64,000 nucleotides of DNA from Phylloscopus collybita (taxonomy: Eukaryota > Chordata > Aves > Passeriformes > Phylloscopidae): positions 4,520,501-4,584,500 of the forward strand of contig JAJNNQ010000029.1 in NCBI GenBank assembly GCA_027886175.1, written 5' to 3'. Shown here piece after piece: positions 61,271 through 64,000 of the stretch. A program made the translations under genes and the position numbers. The notes under the pieces are model-generated. The model saw nothing but the letters and a program-made list of their open reading frames with translations. It did not search any database and was not told where the DNA came from. Positions within the stretch are counted from its first letter, which is position 1. Each line of letters opens with the position of its first letter.

Positions 61271-64000
61271 TTTAAGTGTGGCCAGCAAGTTTTGTATGGA
61301 GATTGGTTAATGCTCCTCCCTGCCCTAGTCCCTCAGAGATTCACAATGCAAAAAGAGCTATATACCTTTTAAATATGGACACCAGGTTGAATGTACCTGC
61401 CATTTTTCTGTGCCCCACCAGACTAAATTGGCTGTTCACAAAATACAAGAAAAGCAGAATTGTTCTTACAAGGTACCTAGACAAGTTTCTGGGAAGAAAC
61501 TGCAGATCATGGTTCATGTTTGGCAGGGGTTATACAAAAAGCTGGATAGAGGACCTGGGGTGTAGATTTCCCATCAGTTAATAGGGCCATTAGCTTGAGG
61601 GACTATGCAGTATTTTTCTGACTTGTACCCAGATCTGCATGTAAATCTGCCGTGGTGAAAGACATGTCAGAGCCTCCTCCCTCCTAGTTAGAAGGTGGTG
61701 ACAAGAAGGATTTAAAACCATCTATCACTGCTTGCAGAAAGCAGAATCTCTACAGAAATGGTGTCCTCATCTGCAATTACAATGGCCAGCTGTAATTCAT
61801 TGCTGCATGTGGTTAAAATGTCAGCTGAGACCTGGCATGTCAAGTTCAGGGCTGTTTCAAATGGGACAACCAGGTGACGTTTGGCAATAATGCTGCTAGC
61901 CAGAGTGGGAAGTGAGTGATGTTAGGCTGTGTGGGCTGTGACAGGACACAACCATTGGCCTGAAACAGCAAAGGAATTCAGGAAGGCAACGGGGATCTGG
62001 AACTAGAGCTATGCAGTCAGGGAGATTGGGCATGAGGAATTAGGGAAGCCAGTGATCTACTGGGATGGGGGCTGGACCAGGAGGCTGAGGCAGGGTTGAG
62101 ATACAACTGAGGTTAATGGAAGAAGACTAAGGAAAACAGAGCAAAAAATTAACTCATGGACAGTGATGGAAAGCCCTTCTCAGGGAGCCTCTCTTCCCTC
62201 ACCAGCTCCAACTGGCCAGTCCAACTCCAGAACACTGGGAAATTGCAGCCTCTGCTGCTGAACCTCCTTTGCTGGCAAACCTGCTTGGGAGAGCATGAGC
62301 AGTGTGAAGCCACAGGGAAACTCACAGCTGGGGGAGGGGGGCATGTATGCTTCAAACACCAAATTCCCCGCATCTTCTTGTCCCATCATTCATTCCTCTT
62401 CTCTCTGCTAGATTCATCTTACTTCAGCACGAGCTCCACACAGAGAGAAAAATCTGCAACTGCCATCAGTTACCTCATTAGAAAAATTGGCAGTGGTTTT
62501 CAAGCACTTAGGGACATAAGCTTTTTTAACTAGAAGGAGCTTTTCAGCTTCATTACAGAGTGCCATGGTATGCTGTTATAATTGCCCCAAATATCTGCAA
62601 AGGTAAGCATCTGATTTCTCAACACCTAAAGTACATTTCAAGTTTTGAAGTGAACCTAATTTGAGTGAAGCTAATTTTGAATTAGTCTTAAGTAATATAG
62701 AGGAGCTATTTCACCTAAGATGAGGACTCAGGCCCCAGCCAGCATCTGCTGCTACATTTAGGTTTGATACCCAGTAAAGGAATTTGAAAGAAGGAATATT
62801 TTATAAAGGGAAGACTTAACTAAAACTCAAGTGTAGTTACAAAAGACAGATTGCTTAAAGGCAGTAAAACCCCCAAAAGTAGTTTAGATACAAAAGGTGA
62901 TTACTGAGACTCAGAAAATACATGTACAACCAAATAAGAAAGGAAACCAGACAGGAAAAAGTCTTCCAGTGTAATGAAAGCAATAGGGTGAAATGTTCCC
63001 CTTCCCTCTGCCCCCCGAGGCCAGCTGCTAGCTCAAATTTAGGGGATCCATACAACAGTATCTTCTCTTTGAAGAGAAGAGAAACTCTTCATGATTTAGA
63101 AATTTGACACAGATGAAGACAACAAACAAGAATATAAATTAGAGAAGGGACTATGAAAGAAAATGGCTAAACTGGATTTTCCATGGCAAATAGCATAAAG
63201 CTTTAAAAGAAGCACTAGCAGATCATTTAGGTGTATCTGACTCAGCAAGCCCATGAAAGAAATGGGCGAGGTCTGATGCCTACTGATGAGGAGATGTGCA
63301 ATTCCTTTGCAATAATCTTTACTTCTTCAGTAATGTCAAAGAAATATCTGCAAAGACAGAGATGTCAGAATAAAAAGTGGAATTAAATTTGTTATCTGAA
63401 CAGTTCTAGACGACATACATCAGAGGTTTATGACAGTGATCCCAAATAAAGGTAACAAAAAAGGTCAGGTAACAAAAATAACAGTTACAGTCCATTAAGC
63501 TGAAGAGTATATAAGGTATATATTTAGGCCATAAATAATAACATACGCTTATCTTATCCACAACCACTTGCATATCACTGCTAGCACAGCTAGAAATAGC
63601 TTGATTCTTTTTGTATACATTTAGAATTTGGAGTCTAGATCCCTTCTCAATGAAAGAATGATCTTGATTTATGAGCACAATGCGATGACTTTACAGAGGT
63701 GAGAAGAACCTTCCTCAGGCTGAATGTTCCTAGAGCCCATCATCCTCTTTGGGACACTGTTAGAGACCCAACTTCTGAGTTTCCTTTTCTTCCTACTTAA
63801 AAAAAGGCATTCTACCTTAAAATTGCCAGAGAGAAAACTTGTAAAAGAGTGTCTTCTATAGCTTTGGATTCCATTACTTTTGTATTGAGTTTTTGTCTCT
63901 CACCATTCATTTTTTCTTTAAGCCCTTTATTACTTACTTGGTGGTTTATTTTAAATTTTTGATCAAATTGTCTCTACTTCCCTCTTTTTGCCTTTCTTTT
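61271..64000. other. Unique non-coding stretch to the window end
   Basis: No gene, RNA or transposon recognised. The 125-codon plus frame at 62156-62533 and the 101-codon frame at 61276-61581 have no recognisable domain. Confidence 0.5.

Overview
This window looks like about 64 kb of AT-rich, gene-poor nuclear DNA from a bird, most likely a songbird (Passeriformes). The evidence is the repeat content: CR1 (chicken repeat 1) LINE fragments on both strands, and several solo endogenous-retrovirus LTRs that I recognise from memory as songbird types. Other signs are long A, C and G/T simple tracts and no long open reading frame outside low-complexity or repeat sequence. There are no bacterial-type operons, no rRNA or tRNA genes that I can see, and no exon I can assign to a named gene. 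The window is best read as intergenic or deep intronic sequence.

Layout. Positions 1-9.8 kb are mostly unique sequence with two facing low-complexity tracts (C/A-rich at 4.36-4.52 kb, T/G-rich at 5.94-6.06 kb). A 5'-truncated CR1 lies at 9.87-10.66 kb (+). A longer CR1 (+) runs from about 13.11 to 15.77 kb and is split by an LTR of about 1.07 kb (13801-15406). That LTR is itself split by a second, 535-bp LTR (14335-14869). A GC-rich block follows at 16.0-16.3 kb. CR1 3' ends in minus orientation cluster at 18.36-18.80 kb, just before a run of 45 A (19233-19277). Positions 19.3-39 kb are largely unremarkable apart from small inverted repeats near 28.3 and 29.0 kb and long A/T runs.

Two related solo LTRs in the same orientation lie at 39088-39850 and 45398-46221. 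Both are flanked by the same 5-bp duplication, and a minus-strand CR1 (43.85-44.74 kb) lies between them. A GGAA microsatellite (47.1 kb), a highly diverged CR1/L3-like relic (50.8-51.3 kb), a CTCA microsatellite (52.46 kb), another minus CR1 3' end (55.8-56.0 kb), a 225-bp G/T tract (58.2-58.4 kb) and a small CpG-containing block (about 60.95-61.2 kb) complete the map.

The window reads as a record of transposition. Old CR1 copies were hit by one LTR element, which was hit by another, and every LTR insertion I can delimit has a 5-bp target duplication, as expected for ERVL-like elements. I found no convincing new gene system. The best observations are the three-level nesting with each junction readable, and the pair of same-strand LTRs sharing identical target duplications. 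LTR and CR1 family calls come from remembered consensus features and need a repeat-library search to be named exactly.
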